6,301 nt of DNA, taken from the NCBI GenBank assembly GCA_028867395.1, contig JAGWGO010000094.1, positions 1-6,301 on the forward strand. The letters run 5' to 3'. Source of the stretch: Nitrososphaerota archaeon (lineage in GTDB: Archaea > Thermoproteota > Nitrososphaeria > Nitrososphaerales > Nitrosopumilaceae). Numbering within the stretch: the stretch's first letter is position 1; each line of letters begins with the position of its first letter. The notes under the pieces are model-generated. The model ran no database searches, was not told where the DNA came from, and was given only the letters and a program-made list of their open reading frames with translations. Shown here piece after piece: positions 1 through 5,740 of the stretch. The position numbers and the translations under genes were made by a program.

Positions 1-1328
1 TAACAAAAGAAGAACTAGATAAAAAAATAGAAAAGGCAAAAAAGGCTTTTTCCGACTGGAAAAGAGATATCAAAAGAAGATCGGATTTTATCAATATCTT
101 TGCCGATGTGCTACGAAAGAACAAGCAACAACTGGCACTCACTGCTACAAAAGAGATGGGAAAGGCAATCAAGGAATCTCTCTCTGAGGTTGAAAAATGT
201 GCATGGGTAATGGAGTTTTATGCTGACAACGGTGCAACATTTCTTCACGACGAATCGATAAACACTGATGCAAGGAAGAGCTTCATCGCATTTGAACCAA
301 TAGGTGTGATAGGCAGCATTATGCCTTGGAACTTTCCATATTGGCAAGCCTTGAGGTTTGCCGCGCCATCGCTTATGGCTGGGAACGTCGTTGTACTAAA
401 ACCAGCAAGCGCGACAATGCAGTGTGGAATTGAGATTGAAAACATGTTTCGCAAAGCAGGCATACCTGACGGAGTTTTCCAGACTGCAATAGCAAACTCT
501 ACGATGGCAGAGCAACTGATAGATTCAGTTAACGGAGTAACTTTCACCGGTAGTAACTTGGCTGGCTCAAAGGTGGCACAGCGGGCTACATCTCAAGTGA
601 AAAAGTGCGTCTTGGAACTCGGCGGTAGCGACCCTTTCATAGTGTGTTCTGACGCTGACGTGGAAAAGGCATCAAGCGGAGCTGTAAAGGGGCGCTTTAT
701 CAACTGCGGGCAGAGCTGTATTGCATCAAAGAGGTTCTTTGTCACAAAAAATCTCGCCAAGGAATTTATCGAAAAGTTTGTTCAAAAGACCGAAAAATTA
801 GTGGTGGGTGATCCTACATCAGACTCTACAGATGTTGGACCTTTGGTAAACTCTGCAGGTCTTGAAAAGATAGAAGAACTTGTAAAAGACGCTGTTGACA
901 AAGGAGCCCAAATACTGAGTGGTGGAAAGAGAGTTGGAAACAAGGGGTACTTTTACAGTCCAACTATCCTTGGAAACGTAACGCCGAATATGCGCATAGC
1001 ACAAGAGGAGGCATTTGGACCTGTTGCTCCAGTGACGGTTGTGCAAGACGAGATAGAAGCAATACGCCTTGCAAACGAGTCGCAATATGGCCTTGGAGGA
1101 AGTATATGGACACAGGACCTTGACAAGGCAGACAAGATGTCAAGAATGATAGAATCAGGAATAATAACGGTAAACAACGTTGTTGTATCTGATCCGAGAA
1201 TTCCGTTTGGGGGAGTAAAGCAGAGCGGATTTGGTAGGGAATTATCAAGATACGGGATGCTCGAGTTTGTTAATATCAAGTCAGTTAGATTCTATGACAA
1301 CCTCATAGTGCAACATCACGTTGAGTGA
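1..1328 (+). CDS. NAD(P)-dependent semialdehyde (succinate-semialdehyde type) dehydrogenase, 5' partial
   Basis: The reading frame is open from base 3 to the TGA at 1326-1328, so the start lies before the window; 441 residues are visible. The family is the ALDH superfamily, closest by eye to bacterial YneI/Sad succinate-semialdehyde dehydrogenases (about 460 aa), so roughly 20 N-terminal residues are missing. A caller may wrongly start it at the internal GTG at 108. Numbered from that GTG, visible motifs are MPWNFPYW (72-79, catalytic-site Asn75), FTGS (146-149, cofactor loop), the general-base Glu170 in LELGGSDPF, the nucleophile Cys204 in GQSC, Glu301 in EEAFGP, and PFGGVKQSGFGRE near the C-terminus. 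The residue three after the cofactor Lys98 is Ser101 rather than Glu, which allows NADP+. The expected reaction is oxidation of succinate semialdehyde to succinate, in the cytoplasm. In autotrophic ammonia-oxidising archaea such enzymes are also considered for the semialdehyde steps of the hydroxypropionate/hydroxybutyrate cycle; this is inference. No lesion is seen. The family call is firm, the substrate is not. Confidence 0.93.
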   Translation, partial: TKEELDKKIEKAKKAFSDWKRDIKRRSDFINIFADVLRKNKQQLALTATKEMGKAIKESLSEVEKCAWVMEFYADNGATFLHDESINTDARKSFIAFEPIGVIGSIMPWNFPYWQALRFAAPSLMAGNVVVLKPASATMQCGIEIENMFRKAGIPDGVFQTAIANSTMAEQLIDSVNGVTFTGSNLAGSKVAQRATSQVKKCVLELGGSDPFIVCSDADVEKASSGAVKGRFINCGQSCIASKRFFVTKNLAKEFIEKFVQKTEKLVVGDPTSDSTDVGPLVNSAGLEKIEELVKDAVDKGAQILSGGKRVGNKGYFYSPTILGNVTPNMRIAQEEAFGPVAPVTVVQDEIEAIRLANESQYGLGGSIWTQDLDKADKMSRMIESGIITVNNVVVSDPRIPFGGVKQSGFGRELSRYGMLEFVNIKSVRFYDNLIVQHHVE

Positions 1329-1343
1329 TTTGATTTTTCACAA
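1325..1343 (+). terminator. Possible T-rich terminator after the aldehyde dehydrogenase
   Basis: A T-rich stretch follows the stop codon at once (TTTGATTTTT, 1329-1338), flanked by a weak 4-bp GTGA/TCAC inverted repeat (1325-1328 and 1338-1341). Archaeal termination mostly needs only T-runs, so this is a plausible but weak site. Confidence 0.3.
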
Positions 1344-1350
1344 TTCTTGA

Positions 1351-1376
1351 GTGCAAACTAGTGCACAAAATTGCAC
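1351..1376. promoter_or_regulatory. Nested palindrome with three GTGCA-type half-sites at 10-bp steps (candidate operator)
   Basis: GTGCAA (1351-1356), GTGCAC (1361-1366) and TTGCAC (1371-1376) are arranged with perfect dyad symmetry about position 1363.5. The outer elements are reverse complements of each other and the middle one is self-complementary. The 10-bp spacing puts all three on one face of the helix. The site lies about 22 bp upstream of the TATA-like box of the next gene, a position typical of archaeal activator or repressor sites. A GTGCAC at the same distance from a TATA-like box occurs before the RHH gene (1853-1858). Binding by any protein is inference. Confidence 0.55.
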
Positions 1377-1381
1377 AGGTC

Positions 1382-1397
1382 TTTTAGCATATGATAT
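1382..1397 (+). promoter_or_regulatory. TATA-like box for the roadblock-like gene
   Basis: An AT-rich stretch (TTTTAGCATATGATAT) is centred about 22-27 nt before the ATG at 1411, with no Shine-Dalgarno between. This is the spacing expected for a leaderless archaeal transcript. It supports 1411, not the in-frame GTG at 1351, as the start. Confidence 0.45.
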
Positions 1398-1410
1398 ACT
1401 ACTTGTTTAC

Positions 1411-1812
1411 ATGGAAGAAAAAGACCTAGGGTACTATCTAGAGTCTCTGCTAAAGTATGATTTGGAATATGTAAGTGTGATAAATCCTCAAGGAAGAATA
1501 CTAGATCACACATCGAGGCATCTCGATTTGAGTCAAGGAAAACTTGAGATGCTTTGCATGGGTATAAGACTTCAGCACTCGATGCAGTCTGACTTTGATG
1601 AGGATCTAGGTGCTGTAAACTACATAGTGACAGAAAGAGATAATCTGAAATTCATATCGGTACCTATCTTGTCTAATGTGATTCTTGCTATTGCAAAAAA
1701 AGGAAAAGACCACAAACCTCTGATTGAAAAGTTACTATCAAAGGAATTCTTCAGTGATCTAAAAACTCAACTTGACCAGTACAATACAGTGACCATCGGG
1801 ATAGGCGCCTGA
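1411..1812 (+). CDS. Roadblock/profilin-like small protein of unknown function
   Basis: This gene encodes 133 aa from the ATG at 1411. An in-frame GTG at 1351 would add 20 residues, but those codons fall in the palindromic operator-like site and the TATA-like box, so the shorter form is preferred. The pattern is an N-terminal helix (residues 5-16), a strand and turn YVSVINPQGRI (20-30) of the kind that opens the roadblock/LC7 (profilin-like) fold, a helix (about 41-55), two strands (about 70-75 and 80-86), then a hydrophobic strand VILAIAKKG (90-98) and C-terminal helices. Roadblock-like proteins bind small GTPases or form signalling scaffolds, and ammonia-oxidising archaea carry several lineage-specific relatives (DUF6659-like). 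That assignment is from pattern only. There is no signal peptide, membrane segment or catalytic motif, so it is likely a cytoplasmic adaptor. It is monocistronic, with an RHH gene 96 nt downstream that has its own promoter. Confidence 0.75.
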   Translation: MEEKDLGYYLESLLKYDLEYVSVINPQGRILDHTSRHLDLSQGKLEMLCMGIRLQHSMQSDFDEDLGAVNYIVTERDNLKFISVPILSNVILAIAKKGKDHKPLIEKLLSKEFFSDLKTQLDQYNTVTIGIGA

Positions 1813-1842
1813 TTTTCAAATCTGTTCATTTACTCAATAATA

Positions 1843-1858
1843 TTGCAGCAGAGTGCAC
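1843..1858. promoter_or_regulatory. TTGCA-N5-GTGCAC motif upstream of the RHH gene (candidate operator)
   Basis: TTGCA (1843-1847) and GTGCAC (1853-1858) start exactly 10 bp apart. The GTGCAC centre lies about 22-23 bp upstream of the TATA-like box at 1873-1884, the same geometry as at 1351-1376. A further GTGCA lies at 1904-1908, immediately before the ATG at 1909. Autoregulation by the downstream RHH protein is inference. Confidence 0.4.
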
Positions 1859-1872
1859 CTGAACGACGTTAC

Positions 1873-1884
1873 GCAATATTAATC
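1873..1884 (+). promoter_or_regulatory. TATA-like box for the RHH-malic enzyme transcript
   Basis: GCAATATTAATC is centred about 30 nt before the ATG at 1909. No Shine-Dalgarno precedes that ATG, so a leaderless mRNA starting at or next to 1909 fits. The box would lie inside the coding region if the TTG at 1843 were the start. Confidence 0.5.
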
Positions 1885-1908
1885 AGTATGAGTCTAGCAA
1901 ACCGTGCA

Positions 1909-2463
1909 ATGGATGATGAATCTATAGGCGAGAAGAACAAGACAGTCACATTTAGGATAGACAAGGAGGTCCTTGACAAGATCAAGTCCCATGCATCATT
2001 TGAGAGGATAACACTTAATGCACTAGTCAACCAGCTCTTGGCACATGCTGTAGAGTGGGACTTGGTTGCAGCAAAATCAGGGTGGGTACCTGTCTCTAAA
2101 GTGCTACTCATGGCATGGTTTGACAAACTAGACGACAAGGTGATTCAAAATATCGCTGAAGAAAAAGGACGACTCATTTCAAGAGACATGCTATATGCAA
2201 TGAAAGGCAAGTATGATATATGGGAGTGGATATCAGTTCTGAGAGGAAGAGCAAAAGCAGCAGGATTTAGCTTTACCCAACTAGAAGACAAAAACGATAT
2301 AAAGTTTATCATGCGTCATGATATGGGAATAAAGTGGTCAAAACACTTTAAATCATTTTACGAGTCAGCATTCAAGGAGCTTGGATGCGCAATAAAATTT
2401 GATTTAACTGAAAACACTATCGTATACAAGCTTGACAAAAAATATGCCCAGAGTGAAGAGTAA
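1909..2463 (+). CDS. Ribbon-helix-helix DNA-binding protein with an uncharacterised C-terminal domain
   Basis: This gene encodes 184 aa from the ATG at 1909, chosen because a TATA-like box sits about 30 nt upstream. In-frame alternatives are ATG 1888 and TTG 1843. Residues 10-50 form a ribbon-helix-helix unit: strand KTVTFRID (11-18), helix A starting at Lys19, a short turn, and helix B TLNALVNQLLAHAVEW (35-50). RHH proteins dimerise and insert the paired strands into the DNA major groove at inverted repeats. The remaining ~130 residues are predicted mixed alpha/beta, with WIS/LRGRAKAAGF (107-120) and a distinctive polar motif RHDMGIKWSKHF (136-147) followed by a helix; I do not recognise a named family. 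The malic enzyme gene starts 14 nt after its stop, so the two are probably co-transcribed, suggesting that this protein controls its own operon and perhaps central carbon flow. No ligand-binding signature is certain. Confidence 0.8.
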   Translation: MDDESIGEKNKTVTFRIDKEVLDKIKSHASFERITLNALVNQLLAHAVEWDLVAAKSGWVPVSKVLLMAWFDKLDDKVIQNIAEEKGRLISRDMLYAMKGKYDIWEWISVLRGRAKAAGFSFTQLEDKNDIKFIMRHDMGIKWSKHFKSFYESAFKELGCAIKFDLTENTIVYKLDKKYAQSEE

Positions 2464-2464
2464 A

Positions 2465-2471
2465 AAGGTGA
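2465..2471 (+). promoter_or_regulatory. Shine-Dalgarno of the malic enzyme gene
   Basis: AAGGTGA ends 6 nt before the ATG at 2478 and matches the anti-Shine-Dalgarno of archaeal 16S rRNA. Its presence here, in contrast to the apparently leaderless genes of the window, fits an internal gene of an operon. Confidence 0.65.
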
Positions 2472-2477
2472 TTATCC

Positions 2478-3641
2478 ATGACATATGACAAGAACTCAAA
2501 AAAAGCACTGGCTTTGCATAAAAAACTAAAAGGGAAGATAATTGTTACAGGGAAGGTAAAAAACCTAAAGGCAAGTGAGATAAAACTAATTTACACTCCG
2601 GGGGTTGCTGCTGTTTGTGAGGAGATTTATCATCACCCAGAAAAAAAATATGACCTTACATCCAAAGGAAATAACGTCGCAATTGTAACCGACGGTACAA
2701 GGATATTGGGACTTGGAAACATTGGTCCTTATGCAGCATTGCCAGTAATGGAGGGAAAGGCGGTGTTATACCAAGAGTTTGGGCAAGTAAGCGCATTTCC
2801 AATCTGTCTTGCAACTACAAAGAAAGAGGAGATAATAACAGCAGTCAAGGCAATAGAGCCTGCCTTTGGCGCAATAAACTTGGAAGACATCGAGTCTCCA
2901 AAGGTACTTGAAGTATCAGATGAGCTTACAAAGTCATTATCAATACCTGTATTTCATGATGACAGACACGGAACCTCTGTAGTGGTGCTTGCTGGACTTT
3001 TAAACTCACTAAAACTGGTCAAAAAGAAGAGCTCAACAATCCGAGTAGTTGTTGCAGGCGCAGGATCTGCCGGATATGGCATATGCAAATTACTCGTGGC
3101 CGCAGGATGTGAAAACTTGCTTGTCACAGACTCTGACGGCATAATCTACAAGGGAAGGCGACAAAACATGAACAAGTACAAAACCGATATTGCAAATATC
3201 ACAAACCCGAACAGGGAAAAAGGTCTGCTAAGTGACGCACTACAAAATGCCGATGTTTTCATAGGCGTCTCAGGGATAAATAACCTGATAACTCCGCAGA
3301 TGATAAAAGAGATGAACAGAGAACCCATAATCTTTGCCCTTACAAATCCAGACCCTGAGATAAAGCCAGAACTTGCGAAAAAAGCAGGTGCGAGAATTGT
3401 AGCAACAGGGAGCTATCTGTATCCAAACAAGGTCAATAATGCTCTTGTGTTTCCTCACTTGATGAGGGTGATACTTGACAGAAAAATAAAGAAGATAACA
3501 ATGGACTTGTTGCTTGCCACTTCGCGCGCAATAGCAGCTACAGTTACAGACAAGAAACTACACTATGACAATATCATGCCAGACATGTACGACAAAAAAA
3601 TTCAAGGTAACATAGTGCGGGCAATCTCAAAATCAAGATAA
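2478..3641 (+). CDS. maeA: Malic enzyme (malate dehydrogenase, oxaloacetate-decarboxylating)
   Basis: This 387-aa cytoplasmic enzyme is the short prokaryotic type, converting malate to pyruvate and CO2 with NAD(P)+ and Mg2+ or Mn2+. The N-terminal domain shows YTPGVA (39-44, catalytic Tyr39), EGKAVLYQEFG with the catalytic Lys94, and the metal ligands in NLEDIESP (Glu136, Asp137) and FHDDRHGT (Asp161/162). The Rossmann domain follows with VVAGAGSAGYG (191-201), ALTNPDPE (287-294) and YPNKVNNALVFP (315-326). All essential residues are present. One oddity is Arg163 in HDDRHGT, where most bacterial malic enzymes have Gln. Cofactor choice (NAD or NADP) cannot be fixed by eye; Asp218 at the end of the second Rossmann strand leans to NAD. 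No C-terminal phosphotransacetylase domain (as in MaeB) is present. It is translated from its own Shine-Dalgarno, 14 nt after the RHH gene, probably on the same transcript. In an autotroph it could link C4 acids to pyruvate and supply reducing power (inference). The symbol is by family and not strain-specific. Confidence 0.95.
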   Translation: MTYDKNSKKALALHKKLKGKIIVTGKVKNLKASEIKLIYTPGVAAVCEEIYHHPEKKYDLTSKGNNVAIVTDGTRILGLGNIGPYAALPVMEGKAVLYQEFGQVSAFPICLATTKKEEIITAVKAIEPAFGAINLEDIESPKVLEVSDELTKSLSIPVFHDDRHGTSVVVLAGLLNSLKLVKKKSSTIRVVVAGAGSAGYGICKLLVAAGCENLLVTDSDGIIYKGRRQNMNKYKTDIANITNPNREKGLLSDALQNADVFIGVSGINNLITPQMIKEMNREPIIFALTNPDPEIKPELAKKAGARIVATGSYLYPNKVNNALVFPHLMRVILDRKIKKITMDLLLATSRAIAATVTDKKLHYDNIMPDMYDKKIQGNIVRAISKSR

Positions 3642-3651
3642 CAAATCTCAT

Positions 3652-3662
3652 CAAATTTTTCT
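3652..3662 (+). terminator. T-rich probable terminator after malic enzyme
   Basis: AAATTTTTCTT lies 11-21 nt after the malic enzyme stop codon. There is no hairpin, as is usual for archaeal termination. Moderate to weak support. Confidence 0.35.
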
Positions 3663-3672
3663 TATTGATATC

Positions 3673-3931
3673 TACTGCACATTATCAACTACAAGCAAAG
3701 TGTTTTGGCCCTTCCATGTTATTATCTATGCAAAACAGGGGCATTTTTGCCCTAGCTGTTCAATAAACTTGAGGCTGTATCTACCTGAACCACAACCAAT
3801 GTCTGCCGCTTGAACGCATTGAGATTCTCTTATCTTTTTTGTAATGAACATGATAGGGCTAGATCCGTGGTTCTAAGTTTTTGGTACCGTGGTGCAATAT
3901 GCAAAAAGTGATCATGCATTCTATTTAGCAT
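3673..3931 (-). pseudogene. Decayed class I SAM-dependent methyltransferase (N-terminal remnant)
   Basis: Read on the - strand from the ATG at 3931-3929, the first 24 codons give a typical archaeal methyltransferase N-terminus, including HIAPRYQKLRTTDL (residues 11-24). That frame then runs into a stop (LALSCSLQKR*). Shifting at about 3855-3859, as if one base were lost, continues the protein: IMFITKKIRES, then the SAM-binding motif I ADIGCGSGRYSL, then KFIEQLGQKCPCFA and a TAG at 3728-3726. Only about 67 residues of a ~200-residue family are readable; motifs II-IV are absent. After the TAG the same frame gives ITWKGQNTLLVV before a second TAG (3675-3673). This could be a leftover C-terminus joined by an internal deletion, but that is weak. 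The gene lies divergent to a decayed nitroreductase (4019-4378). The substrate cannot be guessed. Recognition rests on motif I plus the conserved PRYxxLRTTDL opening. Confidence 0.75.
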
Positions 3932-4018
3932 TGAAATTTTTTTATTGGTAAGCGGTTTCATTATTCAAATAATAGTCTGATAATTTTAAAACCTTAGCCA
4001 TAACCGATAAAAACCATG

Positions 4019-4378
4019 AACAAGCAATAGTGCGCAAACGCATCTGTTCTGGTAGTGATTGTATCTAGGAAGACGTTTGAGTACAACGGCAAACCATCCC
4101 CCTACCCGTCAATTCGATACAGGTTCTGCATGGGAGAACTTGGCAATTCAGGCAACATCTCAAGGACTTTCGACACACGCAATGCAAGGATTTGACTATG
4201 ATAAGGCCAAAAAAGATCTTGAAGTCCCAGACGTGATTGAGGTGGTTGCGATGGTGGCAATTGGAAAAAAGCCTCAAAAGAAAGATTATAGGTTGAACTC
4301 CAACAGCGTGAGGTACCAACCGACAGGAAACCACTTGATGAGATAATCATGGAAGGCAAATTTGTAAGTAACCCATGA
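4019..4378 (+). pseudogene. Decayed nitroreductase-family FMN oxidoreductase (C-terminal half)
   Basis: Three reading-frame segments align end to end with a nitroreductase C-terminal half. Segment 1 (4019-4105) reads NKQ, then TAG at 4028-4030 (where relatives have Trp in a QWA-like stretch), then ANASVLVVIVSRKTF (from 4034) and EYNGKPSPY. Segment 2, after a +1 shift at about 4106 in a C-rich stretch, reads RQFDTGSAWENLAIQA, a GLSTHAMQGFDYDKA stretch, PDVIEVVAMVAIGKKPQKK, ending near 4292. Segment 3, after a second shift at about 4290-4295, reads LQQREVPTDRKPLDEI, IMEGKF and stops at 4376-4378. The N-terminal half with the FMN-binding Arg-rich start is missing. The open frame 4059-4346 alone would be called a 95-aa hypothetical protein, but its first 16 and last 18 codons are out of the family frame. 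A TATA-like TTTTAAAAC (3984-3992) and an ATG at 4016 precede it, so it may still be transcribed. Dead gene, recognised with good confidence. Confidence 0.85.
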
Positions 4379-4456
4379 TGAGACGACCCGCAGATCCTTT
4401 GACCTATTTATTGTCTAAACCATGATTTTCTAAGAAACCGATTAATACTGGTAAAA

Positions 4457-4463
4457 GGAGTGA
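4457..4463 (+). promoter_or_regulatory. Shine-Dalgarno-like site supporting the TTG start of amt
   Basis: GGAGTGA ends 8 nt before the TTG at 4472. An in-frame GTG at 4460 overlaps this site and is a less likely start. An AT-rich GATTAATAC (4440-4448) and an alternative TGATTTTCTAAGA (4423-4435) upstream are candidate TATA-like boxes; I cannot choose between them. Confidence 0.4.
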
Positions 4464-4471
4464 ATCTCATC

Positions 4472-5721
4472 TTGCCTATAGACACTGGAGACTCTGCATG
4501 GGTAATGATAGCTTCCAGTTTGGTATTGCTTATGATTCCTGCTCTTGGAATGTTTGAAGCGGGGCTATTGCGAAAAAAAATGCAGTATCCGTCTTCATGC
4601 AGATCTTTTTTGGCCTTGCCCTGCTTAGTGTGATGTGGTTTACGTTTGGATTTAGTTTAACATTTGGACCTGATACCGGTTCTGGAATCTCAGGGAATCT
4701 TGATTGGGCGTTTCTAAAAGGAGTTCCTCAAAATGATTCTGTCAAATACGCGCCAATGATTCCAGGTGTACTCTTTGCAATGTTTCAGATGATGTTTGCT
4801 GTTATCACTCCATTAATTCTAACTGGAGCCGTGGCAGAGAGGATGAAGTTCAGTGCTTACATCTTATTTATTGTGGCATGGAGTGGCTTGATCTATTATC
4901 CTCTTGTTCATTGGATATGGGGAAATGGCTGGCTGCACAGCCTTGGTGTAGTAGATTTTGCGGGCGGAATAATAATCCACACAACAACTGGAGTGGGTGG
5001 CATCGCTGCAGCACTAGTGCTTGGCCGAAGACTAAATTTCGGACCAGGAATAATGGTTCCGCATAGCATTCCGCTTGCAGTACTCGGCTCTTCCCTTCTC
5101 TGGCTTGGGTGGTTTGGATTCAATGCAGGAAGTGCATATTCAGCAGGTAGCACGTCAGGTCTTACAATCATAAATACCCAGATTGCATCCGCAGTCTCTG
5201 CACTGATATGGGTAGTCATATTTTGGATCCGAACTAAAAAATCCAGTGTCATTGCAGCAATAAATGGCGCGGTAGCAGGTCTTGCAGGTATCACTCCTGC
5301 ATCTGGATACGTAGGAGTTGAATATGCGTTCATTATCGGAATTGTTTGTGGATTTGCATCGTCGCTCACCGTACCGCTCTTTAAATCTCGATTGAAAATT
5401 GATGATGCGCTAGACATTGGTTCTGTGCATGGTGTAGCTGGAATACTGGGATCTCTGCTAGTGGGTGTGTTTGCAAGTTCAGTGGTAAATCACGCAGGTG
5501 TAAACGGTTTGTTGTTTGGAAACTGGCATCAACTTGAATCTCAGGCAATAGGGGTGGGCATTGCAATTTTGATGGGATTTGGAGGCACGTGGGCAATCTT
5601 AAAAGTACTTCAAGTGCTGATTCCAATAAGGGTCTCGCCGGAAGTGGAAGAAGCAGGACTAGATATTTCAGAACATGCAGAACGTGCATATTCTGATGAA
5701 GACGAGTTTGGAAAATTATAA
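4472..5721 (+). CDS. amt: Ammonium transporter Amt, with an apparent -1 frameshift in an A8 run
   Basis: This is an Amt/Mep/Rh ammonium channel, an 11-helix membrane trimer that takes up ammonium, the energy and nitrogen source of ammonia oxidisers. The frame from TTG 4472 reads LPIDTGDSAWVM, the first transmembrane helix and MFEAGLLRKK, then hits A8 (4573-4580) and would end at a TGA (4631-4633) after 53 codons. The rest (NAVSVF, then MQIFFGLALL from ATG 4597 to TAA 5721) is in the -1 frame. With one extra A, or a -1 slip, the product is a normal 416 aa. In that numbering the pore twin histidines are His170 (GGIIIHTTTG) and His320 (IGSVHGVAG), matching AmtB His168 and His318. DFAGG (162-166) and WFGFNAGSA (214-222) are also present. 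The cytosolic tail (VSPEVEEAGLDISE and following) is acidic and would meet a PII protein in relatives. No other lesion exists, so this is a sequencing error, a recent mutation, or recoding. No glnK gene is adjacent in this window. Confidence 0.9.
4573..4580 (+). other. A8 run forming an in-phase A-AAA-AAA slippery heptamer in amt
   Basis: The zero frame reads CGA AAA AAA ATG, so A4573-A4579 is a slippery heptamer X-XXY-YYZ in the correct phase. Slipping back one base gives AAT GCA GTA, encoding exactly the Asn-Ala-Val expected after the RKK of Amt proteins. Nine A would give the same protein without slippage. A stretch of eight A can also cause RNA polymerase slippage. Confidence 0.8.
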
Positions 5722-5740
5722 CACGTGATAACCTTGAATA

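Noticed and set aside
111..1279. Several minus-strand ORFs opposite the aldehyde dehydrogenase
   Set aside because: All overlap a well-supported gene, with no promoter or recognisable motif of their own.
1351..1410. N-terminal extension of the roadblock-like protein from GTG 1351
   Set aside because: These codons coincide with a symmetric operator-like element and a TATA-like box, and the encoded residues do not look like part of the fold.
3899..3928. Short + strand ORF (MQKVIMHSI)
   Set aside because: Nine codons, antisense to the methyltransferase relic, with no support.
4059..4346. 95-aa ORF as an independent small protein gene
   Set aside because: Its core is nitroreductase sequence whose family continuation lies in other frames on both sides; the TTG start is inside the older gene. 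Treated as part of a pseudogene.
4375..4382. ATGATGA as box C of a C/D guide RNA
   Set aside because: No box D (CTGA) at a suitable distance and no C'/D' pair was found; it lies at the end of the nitroreductase remnant.
4597..5721. amt starting at the ATG at 4597
   Set aside because: This would remove the first transmembrane helix and the conserved GLLRKKNA stretch, which are encoded just upstream in another frame.
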